Under the pieces are notes generated by a model. It ran no database searches, was not told the DNA's origin, and was given only the letters and a program-made list of their open reading frames with translations. A DNA stretch of 64,000 nt from Ischnura elegans (taxonomy: Eukaryota > Arthropoda > Insecta > Odonata > Coenagrionidae): contig NC_060254.1 of assembly GCF_921293095.1 (NCBI RefSeq), positions 56,528,069-56,592,068 on the forward strand, in the 5' to 3' direction. The position numbers and the translations under genes are program-made. Positions 22,111 through 32,363 of the stretch are shown here, one piece after another; position 1 is the first letter of the stretch, and each line of letters opens with the position of its first letter.

Positions 22111-24340
22111 AAACTAACTACCATTGTGTGCACAGCGAATTATTTAAGTCTTGTTTACTACACCCTTATCAGACGAAGGCATTCTTCACTTGAAATACAG
22201 TTGATTTTCCGTCTACCAATAAAATTATCTCTATTTTTAAGGTGTGTATCCGGCATTTTCTGGTTGAAGATGTGCTTCATTAAAGCTCCTACTTCGATGA
22301 GAAGTCAGGAAAACTGCTGGCTGCACCATTAAACAGCCCAAAATTGAGGGATGGTGCCATGCCAAGGATCTTCCCTGATTGCCCTGGGTACCTTACCACT
22401 TCAGAGCAGACCAGGGATGCGCCATCAACGAGGGAACAGCGTCTTGAAAGTGCTACTGTGGAAGCTGCTTTAGCTGAGAGTTTGAAAACTCAGGAAGCAT
22501 ATAAGGCTTAGAAAAAGCTAGACTCTTTCGGAAACGTATTTTCTCTGGTGAAGATGAATAAGTATTCAGCATTTTGGGATGTGTTCGTGAAGCCGTGTGC
22601 TATAATATTAAAGCATTTGGAAGAGTGTGCACCACCTCTTATTACTTACTCATTAATAGTATACATTCATAATAATATCAAAGTATACCACAGAAAAACG
22701 GAATTAAAAGCAATAGGCAAATTCACTCCACTTTTTCAAGTCTCTTTCATGTATGAAAAGTACCAATGATGTGTTGGATAGAATTTAAAAACTCCACAAA
22801 TAATATAAATATTTATAGCGATATTGTAGCTCTACTGGAAGAATGCAAAATTAAAGACTCTGCAAATTAATCTTTGAATAACTTTATCAAATCACAAATA
22901 TCTCTTGTTCCAGAAAAAAAAGGTAAGCAGGTTCAAGAAAAGAAGGTAAGTATGGTATATCTGTGAAATATTTGTACTTGCTGCAATGCTTTGTTAGTAT
23001 CTCCTGAAGTTCATAAATTTGCTCGCAATTCTGGTAATTTGGTTTTCCCACATCCAGTTACTATCAAACGGCTCTGCTCTTCTTTTAAAGTTGGTCCAAT
23101 TAATGATCAAAATGAGCATGGGTTTCTATCTTACGTGAAGCACCGAGTATCTCATTACAGAGCCACGAGCGTTATATCACCCTTATGATGGATGAAGTTC
23201 ATTTGAAACCCTTTCTTGACTGCAAGGGCAGATGTATAGTAGAACCTGCATATAACTCCAGCAGTTTAGCTTCTATTGCTCATGTGTTCGCGGTAGAGAA
23301 CTTACTATATTCATTTAAAGATGTTGTCCATATTTTGCCAGTGAGTACTCTGTCAGCCAGTGTTCTAAAAGATATTCTGAAGAAAGTCATCATTGGTCTC
23401 AAAAAGGTTGGTCTGGATGTGGTTTGTGTTATAAGTGAAAACAAATCCATCAACAGGAAGGCAGTATCTCTCTTCACCAATCCACCACGGCTGAGTATAG
23501 TTTATCCACATCCTTCTCATCATTCTTGACCATTACTCTAAAGGCTTGACTCTGTCCATATGTTTAAATGTATTCGCAACAACTGGATCAATATGAAAAA
23601 CTATTATTTTCCCAACTGAATGCATTATATGCTACATTTCTGTGTTATCAGGTAGGACATGGTATTTTTCCATTCAAAACAATTTCCCCAGGTACTTTAA
23701 AGTAGCAAATCCTAGTTCACCGTTTCTTAAAAGGTTACAATTCGCCCCATTAAGTGCATAAATTGCCATGAAATATTGCCATGCAAGTTTGCAGATAGGT
23801 CTAATCAAAACAATCCCTATGTAATTTAACAGAAGTACAATCTAGTTTTATCCTAATCTTGCGCATGTGTAAGAACATAACTTTTTTTATTTCATCATCG
23901 TTTAATGCAGCGATGCTGAAAAAATAGAAGCCCCGTGAAGGATGTATAGATCCTATGACTTCTATGTTACAAGTACTACTGATGCGTAAAATTTTTTTAC
24001 TGAATATAAGACTTTTAATGATATTCTCGAGGTTTCGAATGCATTTGGAAGCAAGCTGTTTCTCTTCAAAGAAGATTTTTCGGCGAAGGCGTTGGTCCAT
24101 TCGATATAATTATGTTTCCCGAGGTAGGGATATACTGTTAACATCATTTAAATGTAAGTGCATATGATATTATATAAGGAAAATTGTAGCCGGAGAAATG
24201 TCTGTTCACATATCATTTGGTTTTCTTACGCATTCCCCACCAATCGGGGCTATCAATGGCAGTCTTCGCTACTCCCTCCGTCCGCCTACGACTCGTGACG
24301 TCACGATGGAGCGCTCAGGCCTTGTCTCTCGGTGGTCGTG

Positions 24341-25376
24341 GGCGGGAGGGGGCAGGTTTCACCCCCCTAGATTCAAAAGCAAATTTATCTCAATACGAAA
24401 TTTTGGAGCAAATTTTCTTTAAATCCAAGAAACGTGATATTAGTATAAAACATTTAATTAAAATAAAAATATTTTTACCGAGAAAATATTTTTAAAAAAC
24501 TAAGAAAGCGTTTTAGTATAATTTTCTTGAAATTTTGGTGACATAAGCTTTTCTGTATTACAACTTGAGCGACCATGACTTGCCCCCCTCTAGTTTCGAT
24601 CCTGGGCACGCCCAGATGTAATTACTGTTAAAATATGTCTTAATTTTTTCTTCATAATGTTTTGCTACTGTTCACCATGCGTTGTGATCATTAATTTTTT
24701 TAGTCTCTAGTATCACCATCTTTAGTCCAATAGACCAGTTCCTTTCGATTTCGGTCCAATAACGATTTTCACGTTTTTGTTTTAGAAAAGAGTCATGCCA
24801 TCACATAGAGACAATAACTGGTATAACTGTAAGAAAAGATCTTAATTGGGAAACCAATTGCAATGAGGGAAAATGGTTGAAAATGGAGATGGGATACTGT
24901 GATACTAAGGCTCAAAATTTAATTAAGGAATCGAACAGGTTAATGTTAAAAAGTTGTTACCTTTCCTAACCTGACAGCTTTCCTCCTCCTTTGACCGTTT
25001 ATTATTTGAACAAATAATATGGGATATTATAACATGAGATATGAAATATGGGATTTGACTTTGACCGTCCTATTATTTATCGACTTGATTTTGACTACTA
25101 ATTGATTTTCAATTGATATTGATACAAATGTAGTAAATATTTTATAATTGTTGACTGTTTTACATTGCAGAAAAGAAAAATATTTTTGTGCATTTTAAGG
25201 GAATTTTATTCACAATTTTAATTAAAATACATTTAATTAAAATGTAAAAGATTTCATTCCATTTTAAAATCTGCTATTGGTCCTGGAATGTAGACAATTT
25301 GGCGAAAAAAAATACTAATATTAATTTTATCCGCTCAAATCCTGCAAATCGACTTCTGGTACGGTTTTACATGCAA
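24341..25376. other. Intergenic, no gene seen
   Basis: 24341-24617 is the right part of the GGGCGTACCCAG element. Beyond it is AT-rich sequence without a recognisable feature. Confidence 0.5.
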
Positions 25377-25379
25377 CTA

Positions 25380-25690
25380 GGGATCGGGCTGGTGTGGAGG
25401 CTAGAGTGTTGGCTTCCCACCCGGCGGGCTCGGGTTCAAATCCCGGCAGTGGCAGAGAATTTTCAGACTGCCCGATCCCTCCTTGAGTGCTGTGTGGAGG
25501 ACATTTCAAGCGCAATGCTCCGTCCGTCGGATGGGACGTTAAGCCGTGGTCCCCTTGGCGCCTTTCGTCAAGAGCAGGCTAATGCCGACGCCGGGTTTCT
25601 CTCCACCCTTCGTTCCATACCCTTCCCTCATGGCGCAAATGATCTCAGATGTCGGTCGCCTCCTCCAAATACCATACACTACATGGAACT
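25380..25690 (+). mobile_element. tRNA-derived SINE
   Basis: The 5' part is tRNA-like. An A-box-like TGGAGGCTAGAGTG lies at about 25395-25408, and a clear B box GGTTCAAATCC at 25433-25443 is followed by CGGCAGTGGC. A non-tRNA body follows with GGATGGGACGTTAAGCCG near 25530, which resembles a conserved SINE central region seen across invertebrates. The open frame running through it (25299-25796) is incidental. Pol III transcription is expected from the boxes. The exact 3' end is uncertain. Confidence 0.8.
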
Positions 25691-26870
25691 CTATTTTGAG
25701 AATGCAGTTGAAGAGATGCGCGGAAGCCATAGAAGGGTCAGTGAAATAATGCACGTGAGAAGCCATGAAATACGTCAAAACGTAATGATCCGCTAGATAT
25801 CGAGAGCATAACACAATAGGAAATGTCTCTCTGATTGCAAGTCTCGTTTGCTATTAATTAAAGCTAGGGACATTTAAGCTCTAAAAATTTACTTAACATT
25901 TTTACAAAAATTATACTTTATTTAACATACATGAAAAAGTTCAGATTTTCTTCGAGGGATTTTAAAGGAGCGATTATATTGCTTCAATTGATGAAATGAT
26001 TGATCAAAGTAATTGAAATGATTAATGAAGGTCGCACCTGATAGATGTGGGATCTTTATCCATACCGATAGTCAAATCTGCGCTTCGAATACCAGACTTC
26101 AGTTTCCTTCTTCTATAGCCAGGTATTCCGTTGATATAGACAACCTCTTAATGTGCCATGATGCCTTAGTTATCTTAAAGAATTCAAGCATGGAAAATTG
26201 GGTACCACAGCATATCATTAAGTAAGTAAAAGTTGCTATAACTGATGTATCTCAGGTGCACATAATTGTTGTATAATATCCTACATATTTCACTAATTTC
26301 ATCTGCAGAGTATATGGTCCTGTCAAAGTTTAGTTTTGCCTGTTAAGTATTTACTTCATTTTATTTCTCACCTTTTTAATGACATATGTGTTGCTGAATC
26401 TAAACATGAGATTTGATCACAGAACTTCGAGTCAGAGATTTGCAAAAAAATGGCAAAAAGTTTTTACGTTGAGGCTATTTTGTATACAAATCGGAATCCG
26501 TGATATTTTAAGCCTTAGTCTAAGGATAGAGAAACAAAAAAATAATAAGATCTGTATTTAAGGCAGTGATGAGTAGTTCGCGCACGAAGTTTTCGGTAGT
26601 ACTTCGATTTGTAGTTCGGTGGAATCATACACCTGAGTGGTTCAATCCAGTGAACCTTTCATTACAAGGAACTTAAAAGACCATCAATACTCAAAAGTTC
26701 ATAGATGCCGAGTTAAAGACAAAAAATATAAAAACATTATTTTTTACATGCTATGTTGTATCACGAACTTTTGTAAAAAAAACTCAAATTCAGGTTCATT
26801 GCCTGCATATTGACAAATTGAGGAGTCTCTTTGTGGAAGTCCATTGCACAGAACAATAAACTATAATTTG
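25691..26870. other. Intergenic, no gene seen
   Basis: AT-rich sequence with short frames only (26025-26225, 26379-26561), none with a recognisable motif. Confidence 0.5.
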
Positions 26871-27187
26871 CAGTGGCGCAGCGAGGGGGGATTTGGGGGA
26901 TAAACCCCCCCCCCCCAGGGGTCAGAGAAATTTTTTTAATAAAAATATTTTAATGTTACTAATGTTGTACCTATTATTAGGATCGATCACTCACAAACAA
27001 AACATCAAAATATTCTCTCAGCCATAGAACTCACCACTTTTAACCATTTATCTAAAAAATTCTCTGGGGGAGGGCCCCCACATCTCCCGCTTACCCTGGC
27101 GGGTTCTCCACACCCCTCAGACCCCCAGTATTAGTTACACCTAAAACCCCCTTACCCCCCGAGCCTTAATTCCTAGCCGCGTCCCTG
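26871..27187. mobile_element. hAT-type MITE, GGCGCAGCGAGG family (317 bp)
   Basis: It starts CAGTGGCGCAGCGAGGGGG and ends TTCCTAGCCGCGTCCCTG. The inverted ends are imperfect, but the interior matches the copy at 36718-37020. The flanks ATAATTTG and GTACTTTG agree at 5 of 8 bases. Confidence 0.75.
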
Positions 27188-27353
27188 GTACTTTGAAACA
27201 TTAAGATTATTTGTCCAACCGATACCATCTCTCTCCTCACTGAATACCATAACCACGTTTACCCTCATACTTGACTCTATTGAGTCCTCCAACGAAAGTT
27301 TGAAAACGCACATTAAACTATTCTTAGCTGAAGATCTCGTGGGCCATTATAGC

Positions 27354-27505
27354 CAGTGACGGATCTGTGGGCTAAGAGGACTATAGCCCCCCTTGGGTAT
27401 CTAATTTACACTAGATAGAATGGTGATTTTTCCGACCCCCACTACTGCTGGAATTTGAACCCCCCACTTAGCCCTCCCCTTGTCCCTACACTGGATACAC
27501 CACTG
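27354..27505. mobile_element. hAT-type MITE (152 bp) with exact 8-bp duplication
   Basis: The left CAGTGACGGATC and right GGATACACCACTG ends form short imperfect TIRs. ATTATAGC is present exactly at 27346-27353 and 27506-27513. The perfect duplication suggests a recent insertion. Confidence 0.85.
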
Positions 27506-28124
27506 ATTATAGCTTTTGGTGATTTTTTTCGGGCAAAAACAAGGATACATCTACATCCACACAATGCCTCGCAAGCCGCCTAAAAGGCGTGTGGCAAGTG
27601 GTGTTAGGACACCAGCGTTTACAGCTTTAAAAAAATGAAGTACTCTAACGAAGTTGGGACTAGCGTTTATTAAAGTCCTAAATGGTTCGGGGGAAAAACG
27701 AATTCCCATATCTATCCGTTCGGCAAAACATCTCTCTTAATTTATCGCTTCTATCAGACCTGGAAATATACTTAGTGTGGCTCCAATGTTTTGTTCTCTA
27801 TGTTGCTCTTAAAGATATCCATTCTCAATTGTTCAAGCAATAGATAGGATAGGAGAGCACAAGGGTGACATTTGACTGACACAACCTTTGATGTCGGCAG
27901 TGGCGGAGCATTCAGCCTCGGGACGCGCGATTGACTTCAAAAATGCTAAAGTAATCGCCTAAATGACAAACTACTAACTCCGGCTTATCAGAGAGGCGTT
28001 GGAGATACAGAGATGCGATGAGAATTTCAATATGGAGTGTGGTTTAAAAATCAGCACACGTGGGATCCTGCTCTAAAATTATACAAAATAATTTGACAAC
28101 TCCTTTACCCACTCCCTTTCAATA

Positions 28125-28265
28125 TATGAATCGCTAATTGCAGTAAAGAATCATTTCCAAGTTGGACGATTTTTCATTTGTTTCTTTAAGTAGTTGTTAG
28201 GAGAAAGACTACTTTTGCTAAAAAAAGGAAACATGTCCGCGCGCATTGTTATTAGCATGACAACG
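28125..28265 (+). repeat. Dispersed repeat, copy at 28.1 kb
   Basis: It shares the words AATCGCTAAYTGCAG, CAAGTTGGACGATTTTTC, AAAAAGGAAACATGT and GTTATTAGCATGACA, in the same order, with 45635-45785. Family unknown. Confidence 0.65.
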
Positions 28266-28361
28266 CCTTCAATATTGTGTAGTCCAGGATTAGTTCCCTT
28301 CCTACGGGTAAACAACTGCCTGCTAGCCGTGGCAGATGCGTGAACTAACATCCAGTTCGAT

Positions 28362-28522
28362 GATCTCTGCATTGTCTTCAGGTTTTCACTGCGTCCGTTG
28401 TGTTTTGGAGACAACAGCTTCGCTGACATTGCAGTCAGCGTCTTCAGGTCCTGAAAGAAAGGTCCTGACCTTCGATCAAAACACAACGGACGCGGTGAAA
28501 ACCCGAAGACAATGTAGAGATC
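28362..28522. repeat. Long inverted repeat (46-bp arms)
   Basis: 28362-28407 and 28477-28522 are inverted copies with few mismatches (CGTCCGTTGTGTTTTG and its complement). The 69-bp spacer itself holds a second small stem (CGCTGAC...GTCAGCG). Possibly a foldback element; no coding role was seen. Confidence 0.8.
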
Positions 28523-29196
28523 ACCTAATCAACTCCGCGAAAATCTTCGAACCTACATAACATCAAGTTCACCTGATTTGCATCCTGTATCCCTTGTATT
28601 CCTGTCCAAGACGCCTATTACCTCAGACAGCACACTATAAACGTCTATGGTGAGCGTAATTTTTCAACGAATGAATGTACAACTTTTATCTATAATGAAG
28701 GTGATGGCGGTAAGGGGGCTTAAAAAGTGTGTAAAATGTTAAACTGGTACATAACAAACAGAATTGATAAATATAAAGAAACAAAAAAGGACTTTTTCCA
28801 CACCGAAATACAGAGAAATGACTTTTTAATCCTAGAAGCACCACACAGTGCAATGTAACATGAACATCGCCGTCTTGGCAATGAATTATTTTTGACTGAG
28901 GAACGCAGAACAGTGTCTTACCAATCTTATACTACTTACCTTCCTTATACGGGCTCTTACCAAAAAAGGCTATTAAGCGGTACTTCCAATTAACCCAAAA
29001 GAATGGAATATCTCAATAAAACAAAGGCATACATAAAAGAATAAAAATTGAACAATTGGAATCTGATTTTGTACTGACGAACGAAAACGTCATCAAAAGA
29101 ATATGAAAACGAAATGATATAGCTAAAAAATATTTTTCTTCATTCACACCAATAAAATGTGTTCAAATGATATTTTAATTAACCTTTATTAGGTAG
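28523..29196. other. Intergenic, no gene seen
   Basis: AT-rich; nothing recognised. Confidence 0.5.
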
Positions 29197-29470
29197 TAGT
29201 GGCGCAGCGAGTGGTGGGTACTGAGGGATAAACCCCCCCCCCCCAGAACTCAGAGAAATTTTAAAATTAATCCATTTTACTTAATTGGAGAAATATTACT
29301 AACAGAATGGTGTAAGGAACAATAAAATATCCCTCATGAAGCCGTAAAACTCACCTTTTGCAGCCATCTATCTTAAAAATATTCCAAAAAATATTTCTCG
29401 CGGGTATTCCATACCCCACAGTATTAATTGCGCCTGAAACCCCTCCCTCTAGCCATAATTCCTACCTTGT
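29197..29470. mobile_element. hAT-type MITE, GGCGCAGCGAGG family, decayed copy
   Basis: It begins TAGTGGCGCAGCGAG and ends ATAATTCCTACCTTGTACTG. The interior has the family words CTCAGAGAAATTTT, CTTAATTGGA and AGTATTAATTGCGCCTG. More diverged than the 36.7-kb copy. Confidence 0.65.
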
Positions 29471-30347
29471 ACTGCCGTTCAATGATCAAATGAATAAAAT
29501 GACCCTATCCTCCTTTCTTTTCTTGATATCATAATTTTTATTTTTTATTTTTTTAAAAATTGATCATGATAAACGATGCATTAAATCTATAATTTTTCCA
29601 ATGTCTTTGAACCTTCAAAACTGGGCGACACCTCTGTTCAACTCTTCTTCATTCACGTATATCTACTTAAAGATGGTTCAAAGCCATGAATGCTAGTCAA
29701 GATGGTTCAATGCAATGCTAGTCCTTGAGAGGGCAATAGAAATTTCGATACGGGATGCACAAATCAAGTTAATTTGGAAATATTTTTTTATTTCAGTGTA
29801 CTTTTACTGTTACTTTGTTACGCTCATATGGACCAATTTTATAAAAATAACTCGCTTTTGCTCAATGGGGGAAATGGGAGACTCGGCCTTTCCATAACCC
29901 CCAAGGAAAAGTTTGCGGTCAACCTTGCGGTCACTTTTACGGTCACTCTGCCAGTTCTTACAATTTTCGATGAACCCTTCGACGTAACACCGTATCTCCC
30001 TCTGTTGATGAGACAATAATTCACTTAATAGTATAATTCCACTATTTGGCCAAAATTAAAAGCGCTTCGATCGGTTTGAAAACTCGTTTCTCGTCGGATC
30101 ACGTGGTCAAGATTAGATAAATTAGATTTTTGAAGAATCGATTTTTTGACACCCAAATGACCCCAAAAAGTATAGGTGGAAAGGTATTTGGCAACACTTT
30201 CATTGATAGAAAATAGACGATTTAGTATTTCGATAATTTTTGTAGGGTTTCAGACGATTTTAGAGGGGATCGATAAAATGACTTTTTGTCGTATATTGTC
30301 TAGTTCGCCCTAAAAATTTTTATAAATCAATTAATCAGGAAAATGTC
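29471..30347. other. Intergenic, no gene seen
   Basis: AT-rich. Overlapping short frames on both strands at 29715-30024 show no known domain. Confidence 0.5.
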
Positions 30348-30400
30348 CAGTGGCGTAACAAGGGGGAGGTCCGAATCTCCCCCTGAAATTTAAATCACCT

Positions 30401-30524
30401 CCACTGCATAAACGCTCAACAATCGCCCACTGAGTCAAATCCGCTCATCAGGATAGCCCTTATAGGACTAGACTAGATCAGCGGATTTGATTCGGTGGGC
30501 GATTGTTGAGCGTTTATGCAGTGG
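30401..30524. repeat. Foldback repeat (47-bp arms)
   Basis: 30401-30447 (CCACTGCATAAACGCTCAAC onwards) is inverted at 30478-30524 with three or so mismatches, with a spacer of 30 bp. It follows a hAT-like left end (CAGTGGCGTAACAAGGGGG at 30348) that has no right partner. Confidence 0.85.
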
Positions 30525-30605
30525 ATGTATCGCATTGTCTGCACCCCTGTCTGTGAAGTTTGAATTTTCTATGCACCCTCTCCTTCCTTCTGTCTCCCTC
30601 AGGGG

Positions 30606-30865
30606 CAGTGGCGGATACAGATGGGGGGCGCAGGGGGCGCGCGCCCCCCCCCTTGCGGGTCCGGCTGTATTGCCGAACATTGCAAAACCACAATTGTAAC
30701 TTTTTATATCATAAGATGGCATTGTCTTTTACATGTTTATAATCACTTTAAATAAAATTTTCTTATACTTTGCCTGTGACTTGATCATATCTTATTACGA
30801 TAAAAGTAAAGACAACTCAAGATATGTTGCGCCCCCCCCTTGAGTTTTTTCTGTATCCGCCACTG
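30606..30865. mobile_element. hAT-type MITE (260 bp), perfect TIRs and target duplication
   Basis: Perfect 15-bp TIRs CAGTGGCGGATACAG at 30606-30620 and inverted at 30851-30865. The exact 8-bp duplication CTCAGGGG is at 30598-30605 and 30866-30873. The interior includes GCGCCCCCC runs next to both ends. No ORF. Confidence 0.93.
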
Positions 30866-31182
30866 CTCAGGGGTAATTTCACCCCCTTATTTACTAAAAA
30901 CCGTTTGATCCGGCCCCCTCCTTTCCCACACCACTCAAAGTTGAACGTTTGATATTTATGTTAAAGTTTTGATTACTGTTATTGATTTGATATTCATGTT
31001 AATTTGATGTGGAAGTTTAATGAATACTGAGGGGATGTCGTCAAGGAGTTGTTTAGAGGAGAGAGAGAGACGATTGTTAAGAGGGAAGCCATTGGAAAAG
31101 GAGCTGGAAGGAGGGAGAGGAGAAAAGAAAATCATAATTTGAAGGGAATAAAGAAATCTTAGGAAGAAACAATTGTCAGACG

Positions 31183-31673
31183 CAGTGGAGTAACCAGGAA
31201 TTTAGTTCGGGGGGAGGATCAAAAATCAGAGGGGTGAATTTTGGATAAATATGGTACTAAGTAGAGCGTTTTAAACTAATTTTAACATTTTTTATAATCT
31301 AAAAAACATAATATTTTAAAGATATCTGTCGAAAATTCATGACTTTTCAATATTTTAATTTAATTTATGATGCAAATTAATTGTGTTATTATATTTCGGG
31401 GGGGAGGAAAGTGGTCCGGGCCAGCCAGGAATTTAGTTCGGGAGGGTCCAAAACCAGTGGGGGAAATTTTTGAAAGACAGGGTACTAAGTAATGGGTTTT
31501 AAACTAATTTTAACATTTTTAATGATAAAAAACTTCATTTGTTAAAGAAATATTTTGTAAATTTATGATTTTTTAATATTTTGTTTTCTTTTATGAAGGA
31601 AAATAATTGTATTTTTATATTTCGGGGGGAGAGGGGGGTCCGGACCCCTGGATCCCCCCTGGCTACGCCACTG
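31183..31673. mobile_element. Two joined hAT-type MITEs, GTAGCCAGG family
   Basis: The first copy starts CAGTGGAGTAACCAGG at 31183 and is cut at about 31421, where a second copy begins mid-TIR (AGCCAGGAATTTAGTTCGGG). The second copy runs to the right end CTGGCTACGCCACTG at 31673. The 31674-31712 piece looks like another reversed MITE end (CTCGCTGCACCACTG). This may come from recombination between copies. Confidence 0.75.
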
Positions 31674-31712
31674 TTCCGGACCCCCCGAATCTCCCCCTCG
31701 CTGCACCACTGG

Positions 31713-32151
31713 TCTGATTTTACACAAGGTGCGATGATATTTCTGGTATGTGGCTCCCCTGGACGCACACATTTTTCATGTTCCGGTTAAGTATACCTAA
31801 TACAGTAAAGATATCAGACGACTTTAAGTGATACGAAAAAACTGTCATTACTCTATATAAGAACTCAGAATTAATAAAAAGACGTATATCTGCATGTCGT
31901 ACATCTTTCTAAAATCTGTTATTTAAATAAATGAGATTAGCTAATCACCAGGTTTGTCGACACATAATTGATAATTAAAGAATTTCTGCTTCACTCGGAA
32001 ATTTTGTGAAAATTACCATGTTTTGAGCTACAAAAGATGCCTGAATGCGAAACCAGGCAAGCTTAAATATTTATCGAAATGCTGTTCATCCCAGTGGGTG
32101 CTTTACTGCCTTGGGCGAGCGTCGGGCGTGAAAATGGCGCTGGGATAGAGG
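31713..32151. other. Upstream flank of FoxB
   Basis: AT-rich sequence that shifts to GC-rich at about 32085. No repeat was recognised in the last 370 bp before the promoter-like region, so it may carry proximal regulatory sequence. Confidence 0.4.
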
Positions 32152-32240
32152 CCATTGGCCAATGGGCACACGGCCACGCCCCCTTTTGAAGGAGCGCCGC
32201 CCCCTAACAATTCACGCCCTCTTTTTAGCCACGCCCACCG
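32152..32240 (+). promoter_or_regulatory. Proximal promoter-like region of FoxB
   Basis: The palindrome CCATTGGCCAATGG at 32152-32165 puts CCAAT on both strands (NF-Y type) about 200 bp before the start codon. CCACGCCCCC (32174-32183) and CCACGCCCA (32229-32237) are Sp/KLF-type boxes. No TATA box was seen. The role is inferred from position and motif type. Confidence 0.5.
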
Positions 32241-32363
32241 CCTCCGCGAAGCTCCCTCCTGTCCTCGGCAGAGCGCAGTGCGGGCCGCAGTTTGGCCCCA
32301 GAAGGGCGTTTGTTCGCCACCTGTTGTTTGCATGGACAACGAGGGCGGCTGAGGCTGGCGGAG

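Larger units (their letters stand above)
19279..23650 (+). pseudogene. P-element-type transposase with THAP domain (THAP9-like), broken
   Basis: Exon 1 (19279-19431) gives M-V-Y-stop then CCLPLCRGKY and VFKFPKDEETKRKW, ending at a GT donor. Exon 2 resumes in phase at 22242 with KVCIRHF, supplying the last C-x2-H ligands. A PKLRDGAMPRIFPDCPGYL block follows, matching the A-V-P-S-I-F tail of THAP domains. Further along are PHPVTIKRLCSSF (about 23050), then MMDEVHLKPF (23185) and DVVHILPV. NKSINRKAVSLF, a Y-P-H-P motif and LDSVHMFKCIRNNWIN (about 23560) come next. These are P-type transposase RNase H-like core motifs. Breaks: TAG at codon 4, TAA after the VLH at about 22280, TAG near 22510, a frameshift near 23160 and stops near 23528. 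The first intron contains element E. A cut-and-paste transposase by family, not functional here. Confidence 0.85.
12553..24340 (+). mobile_element. P-like DNA transposon A, interrupted by nested insertions
   Basis: The 31-bp right TIR is at 24310-24340. The left TIR is split into 12553-12572, 14468-14475 and 19082-19084, and re-joins to a perfect match once the two nested elements are removed. Subtracting nested N1, B and E leaves about 3.36 kb, close to the usual P-element size. The interior holds a THAP exon (19279-19431) and P-type transposase pieces up to about 23650. TGACGTCA octamers lie 48 bp from the 5' end and 37 bp from the 3' end. No 8-bp target duplication is visible for A. Coding parts are broken, so it is inactive. 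Confidence 0.85.
12538..24617. mobile_element. Small GGGCGTACCCAG-ended element split by the P-like nest
   Basis: The left end ATGGGCGTACCCAG at 12539-12552 is matched by CTGGGCACGCCCAGAT at 24605-24620, inverted. Between them, outside element A, is only about 290 bp (12538-12552 and 24341-24617), including the GGCGGGAGGGGGCAGG run. The simplest reading is a short MITE that received element A next to its left end. Confidence 0.55.

Noticed and set aside
12553..24340. 8-bp target duplication for element A
   Set aside because: TACCCAGC on the left and GGCGGGAG on the right do not match; shifting the ends by one or two bases does not help.
28151..28560. Open frames on both strands (111 and 74 codons)
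   Set aside because: They are produced by the long inverted repeat at 28362-28522 and have no domain.
32292..32363. Upstream ATG giving FoxB 24 extra residues
   Set aside because: The M-P-R-P start is the conserved FoxB N-terminus; the extra residues look like translated 5' UTR. Not fully excluded.
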